Shown here piece after piece: positions 10,318 to 20,437 of a stretch of DNA of 64,000 nt. Each line of letters opens with the position of its first letter. Positions within the stretch are counted from its first letter, which is position 1. Under the pieces are notes generated by a model. That model had not been told where the DNA came from. It saw nothing but the letters and a program-made list of their open reading frames with translations, and did not search any database. Origin of the DNA: Diatrype stigma (Eukaryota > Ascomycota > Sordariomycetes > Xylariales > Diatrypaceae); NCBI GenBank assembly GCA_022225965.2, contig JAKJXP020000087.1, positions 149,513 through 213,512 on the forward strand. The letters run 5' to 3'. Position numbers and translations under genes: made by a program.

Positions 10318-11075
10318 GGCAGCCGTATTCGCGTTATGCCCGTCCGGCCTAGCCAACGACCGTTTTTGGCGTCTTCCTTAGTGATGATGTCCTTCGAAAC
10401 CGCTACTTCTCCAATCACCTCTGGTCCCGATATTCCAAAACGGCCCAGTCAACAGGTCCGAAGAGTAGTCAAGGGTAGTAGTCATGGGACCCTTGTTATT
10501 TCTCGCAGCACCATCTAGGTCTAATCATCCCAGTCGTTGATCACCCATCCACCTCGAACGGCCAACGACTATTTAGGTAGGTCGGTAGTATTGTCAGGCT
10601 CTAGGTTAGATTTCTTCAAACGACATGTATGTGAAGGAGGCACCAACCCTATAGCCATCATCGCTGGGAACACCAGAGAAATAGGTATGTTGAATTGCGC
10701 CCTTAAGGTTGTACCAAGAGCCTTGTTCGTTCTATAAGCCTACGTCGCTTTCTCGGCGCACCTGAACTTCGTACCATGATCAACATCCACTTTTAATTCC
10801 AAAAGCCCTATGCAAGCCCTATCCCCCCTACTTGGTCCACCAGTACCAAGATCCAAAGGATGTATCGATGTTATATCTTGGCAGCTTGACATTAGCAGAT
10901 TTGAACCTTTATGTAAGTCCGTATATATCAACAATGCAAGGGTTGGACCGTAATGTTCAAACTGGCTAGTTCCCGTTCGGCTAGACAAGGGGCTGTAACA
11001 AGTCGAGAAGAATACTCCCTCATATAATACTAGGGTGGGCATCTCCCACAAACTGTCAATCTTTGTCAAGATCAT
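10318..11075 (-). pseudogene. possible decayed or mis-framed protein gene
   Basis: On the minus strand a 111-codon open frame starts at 11075. An intron of about 59 nt, with donor GTGGAT and acceptor TTATAG, would link its ELK (ending at 10786) to a segment reading NEQGSWYNLKGAIQHTYF at about 10727-10606. That segment ends in an in-frame stop. Further downstream two other frames look protein-like: NNKGPMTTTLDYSSDLLTG near 10499-10443 and EVIGEVAVSKDIITKEDAK near 10420-10360, the latter ending at a stop near 10318. The frames are mutually shifted and interrupted by TAG/TGA. I do not recognise the family. It may be a relic, an unannotated gene with more introns, or chance. The start lies only 37 bp from the divergent gene at 11113. 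Confidence 0.25.
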
Positions 11076-11112
11076 CGTCTTCTTCCTTCCTACCTAGCCG
11101 TTATCACAAGCT

Positions 11113-13138
11113 ATGATGGCGGAACGGCCCTCCACATCTGACGGACCAAAAGCCCGCGATCCCGGAGATAACCACTTCATATCCAATAGGGCTTTCAACA
11201 AGAGAGTTTCAAGAGATGACTCCTTCCTGAATACGAAAGCGCAGACTAGGACAGACTTCAGATCTTATGGACGTTCTCGAGCTCGCCAAGCCTCGTCGGA
11301 TCTCAGTCCACAATCAAAGCCAGCTCCCATGGGTCTGACCGTCCCCACCATCAGGATGCCGACGGTTGAGGAGTCGGGGGCGATAGGGATGGCTTTGGGA
11401 AGCCCCGGGCAGGCGGCAAACTGGCATACTTGGGACTCAACGCCGGCTCAGAAGACGCAGCGGGCTGTGTCTCCGGCTCCCTCAAGGCTGAATGGCGTCA
11501 AACCTTCCGAGACGCCAGCCCCGAAGAAACAGCCAGGGAAGTGGAAACTGTTCGGCATGTTCGGGAGAAAACATTCGGATCCGGCAAGCAACAGTGTGCC
11601 AGCTCCAGAATCAAACGGGCCCCGTGGCCCAGAGGTGAGAGCAGAAACGCCCCAGTCACGGCCGACGGCGAAGCTGGAAAGAAGCCAAACGTCTGCCAGC
11701 CGCAAGACGCCCAAGCACAAACCTCTCATGGTCAGGACGAACACCTTGCCGTATACTGAAAACGTGGCGGCAGAGCACCAACTACCAAAGCTGGCATCAG
11801 GCAGTGTAACGTCCTTAGAAAGGGGTCCCCTACCTCCAGCAAAGGAACCCCAGGCGAAAGGCTTCGTAGCAAAGGGTCCTATGTTGAATGTGGAGATTCC
11901 GACCGTTGAACTTGAGCGATACTCGGTGATGTTTTCCAGCGTCTTGGAGAAACCGTCTGCATCCAATCTATTAGCTAGGAGGCAAGCAACCCTTCAGCAA
12001 CTGAAGAACCTTGATGATGCTCGAGAGCAAGAACAGGTCAGTAAGGGCATATCCCCAGCAAAAGTATAAAGCCTAACACTACGGATAGGGAGCAAAGCAC
12101 ACCGAGAAATTCCGGCGGGCGTCGTCACCACAACCAAGAGGAATGACACCAACATCCGACCAGTTTCCCACGCCCCCTAGTAGTCAAGACTTTCACAACG
12201 TTCCTCATAGGCTATCGCCCCATGCAAAGAGCGGCCTCGCGAGGTCGAACACCTCTCCAGCAATGCTCCACTCTCCTTTACGACACAGATTCGAATCAGA
12301 ACAGCCATCCCCAGCAGATGGCAAGCCGTCATCCTACAATCATCTGAGGGATCCCGCCCAAGGCAACCCGAAGGGGAAAATGACGATTGCGACCCTGGCG
12401 AAGGACAGGGCTCAGCAGCTTTCTGCCCCGAAATCCCATCGTTTCGATCCGGAAGTATCAAGTTTGATCCTGGAGTCGCCCACAGACTCCGACTCGGGCG
12501 ACGACAGCAAAAGCGTGGAGGGGAGGTCGCCGGAGCTCATCCAGCGGAGCTCGAGCTCCCTCCTCGCCCGAGCCCCGCGGGCACCGGAGCCGAAGTGGGA
12601 GATGGTGGATCCCTCCTCCTCATCCATATCCCAAAAGGCGCCGTCGACAGCGTCCTCCAGCACGAGCAGCCGGAAGGGGTTCGCTTCTTCGTCCGTTTCG
12701 TTGTCGGCCGAAACCAACCCGACGCCGCCCTCGTCGCAGTCCTCGGTGCACGATGACGTAGAACCCTCGAAAGACGGCGGCGACGACCACGACGACGAGG
12801 ACGACGATATCGTCATCACGAAGGACATGAACCCCGTCGAGGCCTCGATCGCCCGCCAGATCTCCCTCTCGCGGCAGCAGCGCAGGTTGTTGAGGCCGCT
12901 GCACACGGCCCGCAGCACGTCGCGGACCGGCACTACCGGCACCACCGCTGCGAAGAACGGCTCCCCCTCGAAGCAGCAGCAGCAGCAGAGCCCCGTCCAT
13001 TTGAATTCGGTGCCCAAAATAGTCATGGCCGAGACGAGGAGCGCCACGCCGACGCTGGTCGAGTCCAGGGCGCTGCTCTACCCCCAGCTGCCGCAGCACC
13101 GGAAGAGCGAGAGGATCGTCCTAGAAGAGGCAGAGTGA
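11113..13138 (+). CDS. conserved-looking disordered hypothetical protein (two exons)
   Basis: Exons 11113-12036 and 12089-13138 join in phase 0 across a 52-bp GT-AG intron (GTCAGT to ATAG) to give 657 residues. I do not recognise a catalytic domain. Visible features: a basic GKWKLFGMFGRKH segment near residue 145-158; a helix-like ATLQQLKNLDDAREQEQ just before the intron; many Ser/Pro/Thr stretches; an acidic tract DDHDDEDDD; and next to it the most ordered-looking block, VITKDMNPVEASIARQIS and LSRQQRRLLRP. A short poly-Gln run and a C-terminal region rich in charged residues follow. The composition suggests a disordered regulatory or cytoskeletal protein, which is inference. Two ATG codons are adjacent at the start. 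GC content rises clearly toward the 3' end. The gene is real by splice phase and frame length, but its role is unknown. Confidence 0.75.
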
Positions 13139-14437
13139 TGATTGATACCACCTATGAGCGGGAAGGGACCTGCTTCCCCTAGATTTTGCTTGTTGTTTTT
13201 ACGAGGATTTCTTCTGCCTACCTAATCTTTTGTTCTTTGGTATTTTGGTATCTTTGTTCATATTCTGATGACGAGCTTGGTGTTTTGGTGAGGAAAATGA
13301 GCGTATTCACTTCGATGACACATATTTGGATGGATGGGATTGGGACGACCGGTAGTCGACTTTTGTTCTGCGTTTTTTATATGCGGCTTTTGGGATGGAT
13401 ACTCGCTGCTCGCAGTTTGGACCTTGTTTTTCTTTCCCTGTTTTTGTTTTGGGACTGGGACTCGAAACACGCACTGGCACACAACAACGCCTTGATATCT
13501 TACTTCCTTATGTTTGGTTTACGTTCTCGGATGAGGAGGGATGCGGCAGCACGACGGACCTTTGCCGGTTGTCCTTTGATACCCCTGGGTTAGAGGAGGT
13601 GTGCCGGATTTGGGATTATAGTATTGATATCGATTAGGGTCTTATCCCTTCTTGAGGGTGGAATTCACATAGAGATCCGTGTTTTTTCATTGGGCCGTAT
13701 GATAATATACCTTTCTGAGCCACGGCGCGCTGAGTACGCCGATACTTTCACTTCCCGCTTGTTTTCGCGTGATATTCATTATCTGATAATCTCCTTCCTC
13801 ACAACTGACGGGGTGTACTTTTGGATTTATGAGTCCTTGTTTATACTCTTCACTCTTGATGGCATATACCTAAGGGGGGTAACGAACAGGTGGGTAGCAA
13901 CGTAGTTGGGGGTGTAAGTCGCAATATAGGTAAGTGTCTGCCTGGGTAAGTTGATGTAGGGGGAATTTTCAAGCCTGCGATTTGAAGTTGGAGGTAATTG
14001 TCAGTTAGTACCTAGGTAGGTCGGATATATGTGTGCCTACTAAGCAGCTGCAAGTGCAAAGTGCCTGTACTGTACTGTACATACCTACCTACCTAGGTAT
14101 TGTACCTACTCTACCTACTCAGCGTCGGAGCATCAGTCAACTGGAGCTGGAGGTGTCTGCACCTGCAGACACAGCACCTGTATGTATATACAGCACCCCC
14201 ACTAATTTTATGCTCCTTTTCCGATACAACGATATACTATAAGACTCATTACCGTATGATTCACCGTCTGACTGTCTCCATCTACGACCAAAATCGAGAA
14301 AGCCCCCTTAGCCGTCTTCCTCGCCATCCGTAAACATTTCTAGCAACGGATAGAGTTTTTTCTGGGACTTCCTTCTAAAACGACACAGAGTTGAAGATAC
14401 CAGCCCGATTTTTGCCTTGATCTCTTGAATTTGCAAC
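13139..14437. other. intergenic DNA with T-rich 3' region and TACCTA repeats
   Basis: The first half is T-rich and likely holds the 3' UTR of the preceding gene. The second half has dense CCTAGGTAGG and ACCTACCTACCTAGG repeats at about 14010-14120, then the Slh1 promoter and leader. No gene is seen. Confidence 0.5.
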
Positions 14438-17400
14438 ATGGCTTCATCCATAAGCGAAGCAGAAGCCCAATGGCGGGCACAGTTCGCAGCCATGAAAACG
14501 GCCCTGGCAGAGCTCAAACTACCAAACACAACATCTGCCGATGCTACAGATTACGCTGCCGAGTTTGACCTGGACGATGAGGACTTCACATCGGGCAATA
14601 GTGGAGACGATGTATGGGACTTCATATCAGACGATGATGAAGACCTCTATAGCAGCGACTTCATAGAGGGGACCCCTGGCTCGGTTGCCGGTGGAAGCCA
14701 TGGACCGACATGGTTTATTCAGCAGTGCTCGAAAATTTCTGCGAAGAAGAATGGCTTGTCCCCAGATGCTTTCCAGGCGCAGATTGTAGAAGCTCTTAGT
14801 TCCAACCGATCTGAAAATGAGTTACAGTCTTTACTTACGGATCTGATCGGCTTCGATGACTTCGACTTCATCATCGAGATTCTGTCCCATAAAGACGAAA
14901 TCACGACTAGTCTCGCTGCACAGGCCGAGGTTGAGCCCGCTGGTCATCGACTATTGACGAAGGCGCAGAAGGAAGAGGTACTTCGCCAGAAAGACCTTGA
15001 GCATAAGAGTGCTGCCTTAGGTCCATCCATGTACAAGGAAGTCCAATATCCACACGTGTACAAAGCCCACAATGCAGGAAATACCCTCAGCCACTCCGGA
15101 AAGAGATATGCTCTGCCAGCTGGGAGTGAGAGAAAGCAGTTTGAGAAGTACGAGGAGTACACCATCCCCGCCGGTAAGACCGGGACACTCCTTCCTGGCC
15201 ACAAGCTTGTCAACATCAAGGACATGGACGGGCTATGTCACCGCACGTTTAAGGGGTACAAGTCTCTCAATAGGATGCAAAGTCTCGTTTATCCTATCGC
15301 CTACAAGACCAGCGAAAATATGCTGATCTGCGCCCCTACTGGTGCCGGTAAGACGGATGCAGCTATGCTCACCATCCTGCAAACTATCAGCCAATATGTT
15401 ACACCAAACCCTTCTGAGAACATGGAAGCAACCGACTTTGCTGTTCTCACTGAGGACTTCAAGATTGTCTATGTCGCCCCAATGAAAGCCCTGGCTGCAG
15501 AAATCACCGACAAGCTCGGAAAGCGCCTAGCATGGCTTGGAATTCGGTGCCGCGAATACACGGGAGATATGCACCTTACCAAGTCCGAGATTGTCCAGAC
15601 GCAAATCATCGTGACTACCCCCGAGAAATGGGACGTGGTGACGAGGAAAGGCACAGGTGATACCGAATTGGTACAAAAGGTCAGGCTGCTCATCATCGAT
15701 GAGGTACACATGCTCCACGATGAGCGTGGTGCTGTTCTCGAGTCGCTAGTAGCCCGGACGGAACGGCAGGTTGAAAGCACCCAATCTTTGATCCGCATCG
15801 TGGGCCTGAGTGCAACGCTCCCCAACTATATCGACGTCGCCGATTTCCTCAAGGTGAACAGGATGGCTGGGTTGTTTTACTTTGATGCCTCGTTCCGCCC
15901 CGTTCCTTTGGAACAACACTTCATTGGAGTCAAGCAATTGAAGGGCAAAGATGGCGCAAGGCTAACTAGGGGCAACCTGGATGCCGTCTGCTTTGAGAAG
16001 GTTCGAGATATGTTAGAACAGGACCACCAGATCATGGTTTTTGTCCATTCCAGGCGAGACACACTTCTGACAGCCAAGATGTTGCACGAGAAAGCCGTCG
16101 AAGAGTTCTGCGTAGACCTCTTCGATCCCATGGGACATCCCAAGTACGAACAGGCCGTCAGAGATATGAAGTCCTCGCGCGCTCGTGAGCTTAGAGAGCT
16201 TCTACCCAAGGGCTTAGGCATACACCACGCTGGCATGACTCGAGCAGACAGAAATCAGATGGAAAGACTCTTTGGGGAAGGTGTTCTCAAGGTGCTTTGT
16301 TGTACTGCGACGCTCGCATGGGGTGTTAACCTTCCAGCTGCAGCAGTTATCATCAAAGGGACTCAAGTATACAGTGCTCAAGATGGAAAATTCGTTGATC
16401 TTGGCATCCTGGATGTCCTCCAGATATTCGGACGTGCTGGGCGACCTCAGTTCGAAGATGTCGGTATTGGCATGATCTGTACCATCGGCGAGAAGGTCCA
16501 GCACTACTTAACAGCAGTCACGGAGCAACAGCCTATTGAGTCGAGGTTTTCATCAAAGTTGGTAGACAACTTGAATGCGGAGATTGCATTGGGTACGGTG
16601 ACTTCGATCGCGGAAGCAGTGCAATGGATTGGATATTCCTATCTCTTCGTCAGAATGCAAAGAAATCCCATGGCTTATGGTATCGAATGGGCCGAAATCC
16701 GGGATGACCCAAACCTCGTCCAAAGACGACGGCAGCTTGCCATTCAAGCGGCACGCACCTTACAACAGAGTCAAATGATTATATTCAACGAGATCACAGA
16801 AGAGCTCAGAAGCAAAGACATCGGGCGCATCGCCAGCCAGTACTACATTCAGCAAACCAGTGTCAAAATATTCAACAAGGAGATGAAGCCCGATTCTACC
16901 GAGGCTGACATCCTGAAAATGATTAGCATGAGCGGGGAATTCGACAACATCCAGTCTAGAGACAGCGAAGCTGACGAGTTGACAAGACTGCGAAGAGAGT
17001 TCATCCCTTGTGATGTCCCTGGTGGTATTGATACACCCCAGGCTAAGACCAACATCCTGCTGCAGTCTTACATATCTCGTGTGCAGCCGGAAGACTTTGC
17101 TCTGACGAATGATCTGAATTATGTAGCTCAGCAGTCCGGCCGTATTTGCCGTGCTCTCTTCATGATCGCGTTGAATCGACGTTGGGGCTACCAGTGTCTT
17201 GTACTGATGACTCTAGCAAAATCTATCGAGAGGCGACTCTGGCCTTTCCAACACCCCCTCCACCAATTCGATCTACCTAAATCGGTACTCAACCAGATAG
17301 ATGCTAAAGATGCCCTGAGCATCGAAGCTATGCGTGACATGGACACAGCAGAAATCGGCGGCTTGATACATAATCATAACGCAGGCAAGAAGGTTGCCCG

Positions 17401-20400
17401 AATTGTTGAACACTTCCCCACAGTGACGGTGGAAGCGGAGATTGCCCCTTTAAACCGGGATGTCTTGAGAATCAAGCTCTATGTCACCCCCGACTTCATG
17501 TGGAACGACCAATTCCATGGTACATCTGAATCTTTCTATATCTGGGTGGAGAATTCGGATACTTCGGAGATATATCACCACGAATTTTTCATCCTAAACA
17601 GGAGGAAACTCCATGACGATCATGAGCTGAACTTTACGATCCCGCTCTCAGATCCTCTACCAAGTCAGATATATGTCAGGGCTATCTCTGACAAATGGCT
17701 CGGCGCAGAGACAGTCACACCTGTGTCGTTTCAACATCTGATACGACCTGACACAGAAAGCGTCTACACGGAACTGCTCAATCTGCAGCCATTGCCCATC
17801 TCCGCTCTAAAAAACCCAGCCTTGGAAGACATCTATGCCAAACGATTTCAGTTCTTCAACCCTATGCAGACACAAATATTCCATACGCTCTACCATACAC
17901 CAGCAAATGTCCTTCTTGGCTCGCCGACCGGTAGTGGAAAGACCGTCGCTGCAGAGCTGGCAATGTGGTGGGCGTTCCGCGAGAAGCCGGGGTCAAAAGT
18001 AGTATATATTGCTCCGATGAAGGCGCTGGTTCGGGAACGAGTCAAGGATTGGGGTGCTAGGCTCGGAGGCCCGATGGGTCTCAAACTAGTAGAGTTGACA
18101 GGCGACAATACCCCGGACACGAGGACTATCAAAGACGCAGACGTAATCATCACGACCCCGGAGAAGTGGGATGGTATCTCTCGTAGCTGGCAAACCAGAG
18201 GGTATGTGCGCCAAGTCGCCCTGGTAATCATCGATGAGATTCATCTGCTTGCTGGAGATCGCGGCCCGATTCTCGAGATTATCGTATCCCGAATGAACTA
18301 CATCGCCGAATCCACGAAGAACTCAGTCAGGCTTCTGGGTATGTCCACCGCATGCGCAAATGCAACAGATCTTGGGAATTGGCTGGGAGTGAAGGAGGGT
18401 CTGTTCAACTTCAGGCACTCCGTGCGGCCAGTGCCCCTGGAACTGTATATCGATGGCTTCCCCGAAGTCAGAGGCTTCTGTCCTCTGATGCAGTCCATGA
18501 ACCGGCCAACCTTCCTTGCAATCAAAACCCATAGCCCTAACAAGCCGGTTATCGTGTTTGTGCCTTCCCGACGTCAAACACGCCTGACAGCGAAGGATCT
18601 TATCAACTTCTGCGGCATGGAAGACAACCCCCGGAGATTCGTGCACATGGAGGAAGAAGATCTTCAGCTCAACCTTGCTAGAGTTAAGGATGATGCCTTG
18701 AAAGAAGCCCTCAATTTTGGCATTGGTCTGCATCATGCTGGTCTTGTTGAGTCCGACCGCCAACTTGCCGAAGAGCTCTTCCTAAACAACAAAGTTCAGA
18801 TACTGATTGCGACGAGTACATTAGCTTGGGGTGTCAACCTCCCTGCCCACTTGGTCATCGTCAAAGGTACCCAGTTCTATGACGCCAAGATAGAAGGGTA
18901 TAAGGACATGGACTTGACAGACGTGTTGCAAATGCTTGGCCGTGCTGGTCGTCCCCAGTTCGACAATTCAGGTGTCGCTCGTATCTTCACCCAAGATTCG
19001 AAGAAAGACTTCTACAAGCACTTCCTACACACGGGATTCCCCGTGGAGTCTTCACTACACACCGTTCTTGACAACCATTTGTGTGCCGAAATATCTGCCG
19101 AAACCATCATCACCAAGCAAGATGCCCTGGACTATCTGACCTGGACTTTCTTCTTCCGACGACTTCACAAGAACCCCTCTTATTATGGTCTAGAGATATC
19201 TGCCGAGGAACACAGCACGGTCGCGGCGCAGCAGCTCGCAAACGAATTCATGATTGAAATGGTCACCAAGTCTCTGGACGAGTTGGCTACATCCAAATGT
19301 GTTGAGATATATCCCAACGGTGACGTAGACCCTACACCTCTCGGAAAGATCATGAGTTACTACTATCTGTCCCACAAGACGATTCGTCACCTTGTCCGAA
19401 ATGCGAAGGCGAAGGCTGGCTTTGTTGACGTGCTCTCCTGGATGTCCAGCGCAACAGAGTATGATGAGCTCCCCGTGCGTCACAACGAGGATCTCATCAA
19501 TGCAGAACTGTCCAAAAACCTACCATTCCAAGGCAATACCTTCGGTCTGCCGATGTGGGATCCCCACGTCAAAGCATTCCTGCTCCTGCAAGCCCACATG
19601 GCACGCATTGAGCTCCCTATAACCGATTACGTCGGTGATCAGACAAGTGTCCTCGACCAATCCATCCGTATCATCCAGGCGTCGATCGACGTGCTCACCG
19701 AGCTCGGCCACCTTTCCAGCTGCCTCGAGATGATCAAGCTGCTGCAGTGCATCAAGTCCGCCCGGTGGCCCGAGGACCCTCCACTCTCCATCCTGCCCGG
19801 CACCGGCGCGGTAGACAGGCTGTTGTCCTCCAAGAAGGGCGCCAACAACCCCCTCCTCCTTCAGAACCTGAGCGCCATGCCGCGTGCCAAGCAAGAGCAG
19901 CTCGCCCAGGACCTGGGCGTCCCCGCCGCCCAGCGGACCCGCTTCCTCGCCGCGGCCGCCATCCTGCCCGACCTGAACGTGCGCGCCGAGGGCGCGACGG
20001 CCCAATCGCTCACCGTGTCCCTCCGGCGCCAGAACCCCGTCGTCGAGCGCGACGCCCGCGTCTACGCGCCCCGCTACCCCAAGCCGCAGACCGAGGGCTG
20101 GTTCGTCGTCGTCTGCGACGTCGCGCGGGACGAGATCCTGGCCATCAAGCGTGCTGGCTGGTCCGGGTCCGGGTCTGGCGGCCAGGGTAAAGGCAAGGGC
20201 AAAGGAGTGGCGGGCCAGCCGTCGGGGGCGGCGGCAGGGGTGACTAAGGGCGCCAGGCCGACCACGAAAGCCGTCATGAAGCTGCCCGAGCCCCAGAACC
20301 ATGCCGACGGCCGGAAGGTCGACGTGCTCGTCCTCAGCGACGCGTACGTGGGCATGGAGTACAGGGTCCTCGGGGTCGAGATCCCGGCCCTGCCGAAGGT

Positions 20401-20437
20401 GGACGATGATGTGGATAAGTCGAAGAAGGGGACCTAA
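14438..20437 (+). CDS. slh1: Slh1/ASCC3-type dual-cassette Ski2-like RNA helicase
   Basis: A single uninterrupted 1999-residue frame. Family: Slh1/Rqt2 of yeast, ASCC3 of animals, the motor of the ribosome quality-control trigger complex that splits collided, ubiquitinated ribosomes. Seen: helicase cassette 1 has APTGAGKT (about 300-307), DEVH (about 420), SATLPNY (about 457) and QIFGRAGRPQ (about 662), followed by a Sec63-like domain. Cassette 2 has SPTGSGKT (about 1160), DEIH (about 1264), STACAN in the motif III position and QMLGRAGRPQ (about 1497), followed by a second Sec63 domain to the end. The STACAN variant is usual for the second cassette of this family. Length matches yeast Slh1 (just under 2000) better than Brr2 (over 2100). 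Odd points: a Gly/Lys/Ala-rich insert near residues 1906-1945, and a sharp rise in GC from about 19.75 kb to the stop. Confidence 0.93.
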   Translation: MASSISEAEAQWRAQFAAMKTALAELKLPNTTSADATDYAAEFDLDDEDFTSGNSGDDVWDFISDDDEDLYSSDFIEGTPGSVAGGSHGPTWFIQQCSKISAKKNGLSPDAFQAQIVEALSSNRSENELQSLLTDLIGFDDFDFIIEILSHKDEITTSLAAQAEVEPAGHRLLTKAQKEEVLRQKDLEHKSAALGPSMYKEVQYPHVYKAHNAGNTLSHSGKRYALPAGSERKQFEKYEEYTIPAGKTGTLLPGHKLVNIKDMDGLCHRTFKGYKSLNRMQSLVYPIAYKTSENMLICAPTGAGKTDAAMLTILQTISQYVTPNPSENMEATDFAVLTEDFKIVYVAPMKALAAEITDKLGKRLAWLGIRCREYTGDMHLTKSEIVQTQIIVTTPEKWDVVTRKGTGDTELVQKVRLLIIDEVHMLHDERGAVLESLVARTERQVESTQSLIRIVGLSATLPNYIDVADFLKVNRMAGLFYFDASFRPVPLEQHFIGVKQLKGKDGARLTRGNLDAVCFEKVRDMLEQDHQIMVFVHSRRDTLLTAKMLHEKAVEEFCVDLFDPMGHPKYEQAVRDMKSSRARELRELLPKGLGIHHAGMTRADRNQMERLFGEGVLKVLCCTATLAWGVNLPAAAVIIKGTQVYSAQDGKFVDLGILDVLQIFGRAGRPQFEDVGIGMICTIGEKVQHYLTAVTEQQPIESRFSSKLVDNLNAEIALGTVTSIAEAVQWIGYSYLFVRMQRNPMAYGIEWAEIRDDPNLVQRRRQLAIQAARTLQQSQMIIFNEITEELRSKDIGRIASQYYIQQTSVKIFNKEMKPDSTEADILKMISMSGEFDNIQSRDSEADELTRLRREFIPCDVPGGIDTPQAKTNILLQSYISRVQPEDFALTNDLNYVAQQSGRICRALFMIALNRRWGYQCLVLMTLAKSIERRLWPFQHPLHQFDLPKSVLNQIDAKDALSIEAMRDMDTAEIGGLIHNHNAGKKVARIVEHFPTVTVEAEIAPLNRDVLRIKLYVTPDFMWNDQFHGTSESFYIWVENSDTSEIYHHEFFILNRRKLHDDHELNFTIPLSDPLPSQIYVRAISDKWLGAETVTPVSFQHLIRPDTESVYTELLNLQPLPISALKNPALEDIYAKRFQFFNPMQTQIFHTLYHTPANVLLGSPTGSGKTVAAELAMWWAFREKPGSKVVYIAPMKALVRERVKDWGARLGGPMGLKLVELTGDNTPDTRTIKDADVIITTPEKWDGISRSWQTRGYVRQVALVIIDEIHLLAGDRGPILEIIVSRMNYIAESTKNSVRLLGMSTACANATDLGNWLGVKEGLFNFRHSVRPVPLELYIDGFPEVRGFCPLMQSMNRPTFLAIKTHSPNKPVIVFVPSRRQTRLTAKDLINFCGMEDNPRRFVHMEEEDLQLNLARVKDDALKEALNFGIGLHHAGLVESDRQLAEELFLNNKVQILIATSTLAWGVNLPAHLVIVKGTQFYDAKIEGYKDMDLTDVLQMLGRAGRPQFDNSGVARIFTQDSKKDFYKHFLHTGFPVESSLHTVLDNHLCAEISAETIITKQDALDYLTWTFFFRRLHKNPSYYGLEISAEEHSTVAAQQLANEFMIEMVTKSLDELATSKCVEIYPNGDVDPTPLGKIMSYYYLSHKTIRHLVRNAKAKAGFVDVLSWMSSATEYDELPVRHNEDLINAELSKNLPFQGNTFGLPMWDPHVKAFLLLQAHMARIELPITDYVGDQTSVLDQSIRIIQASIDVLTELGHLSSCLEMIKLLQCIKSARWPEDPPLSILPGTGAVDRLLSSKKGANNPLLLQNLSAMPRAKQEQLAQDLGVPAAQRTRFLAAAAILPDLNVRAEGATAQSLTVSLRRQNPVVERDARVYAPRYPKPQTEGWFVVVCDVARDEILAIKRAGWSGSGSGGQGKGKGKGVAGQPSGAAAGVTKGARPTTKAVMKLPEPQNHADGRKVDVLVLSDAYVGMEYRVLGVEIPALPKVDDDVDKSKKGT

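Noticed and set aside
19520..20302. 260-codon minus-strand frame opposite the Slh1 3' end
   Set aside because: A product of very high GC third positions on the true strand; composition is unlike a real protein.
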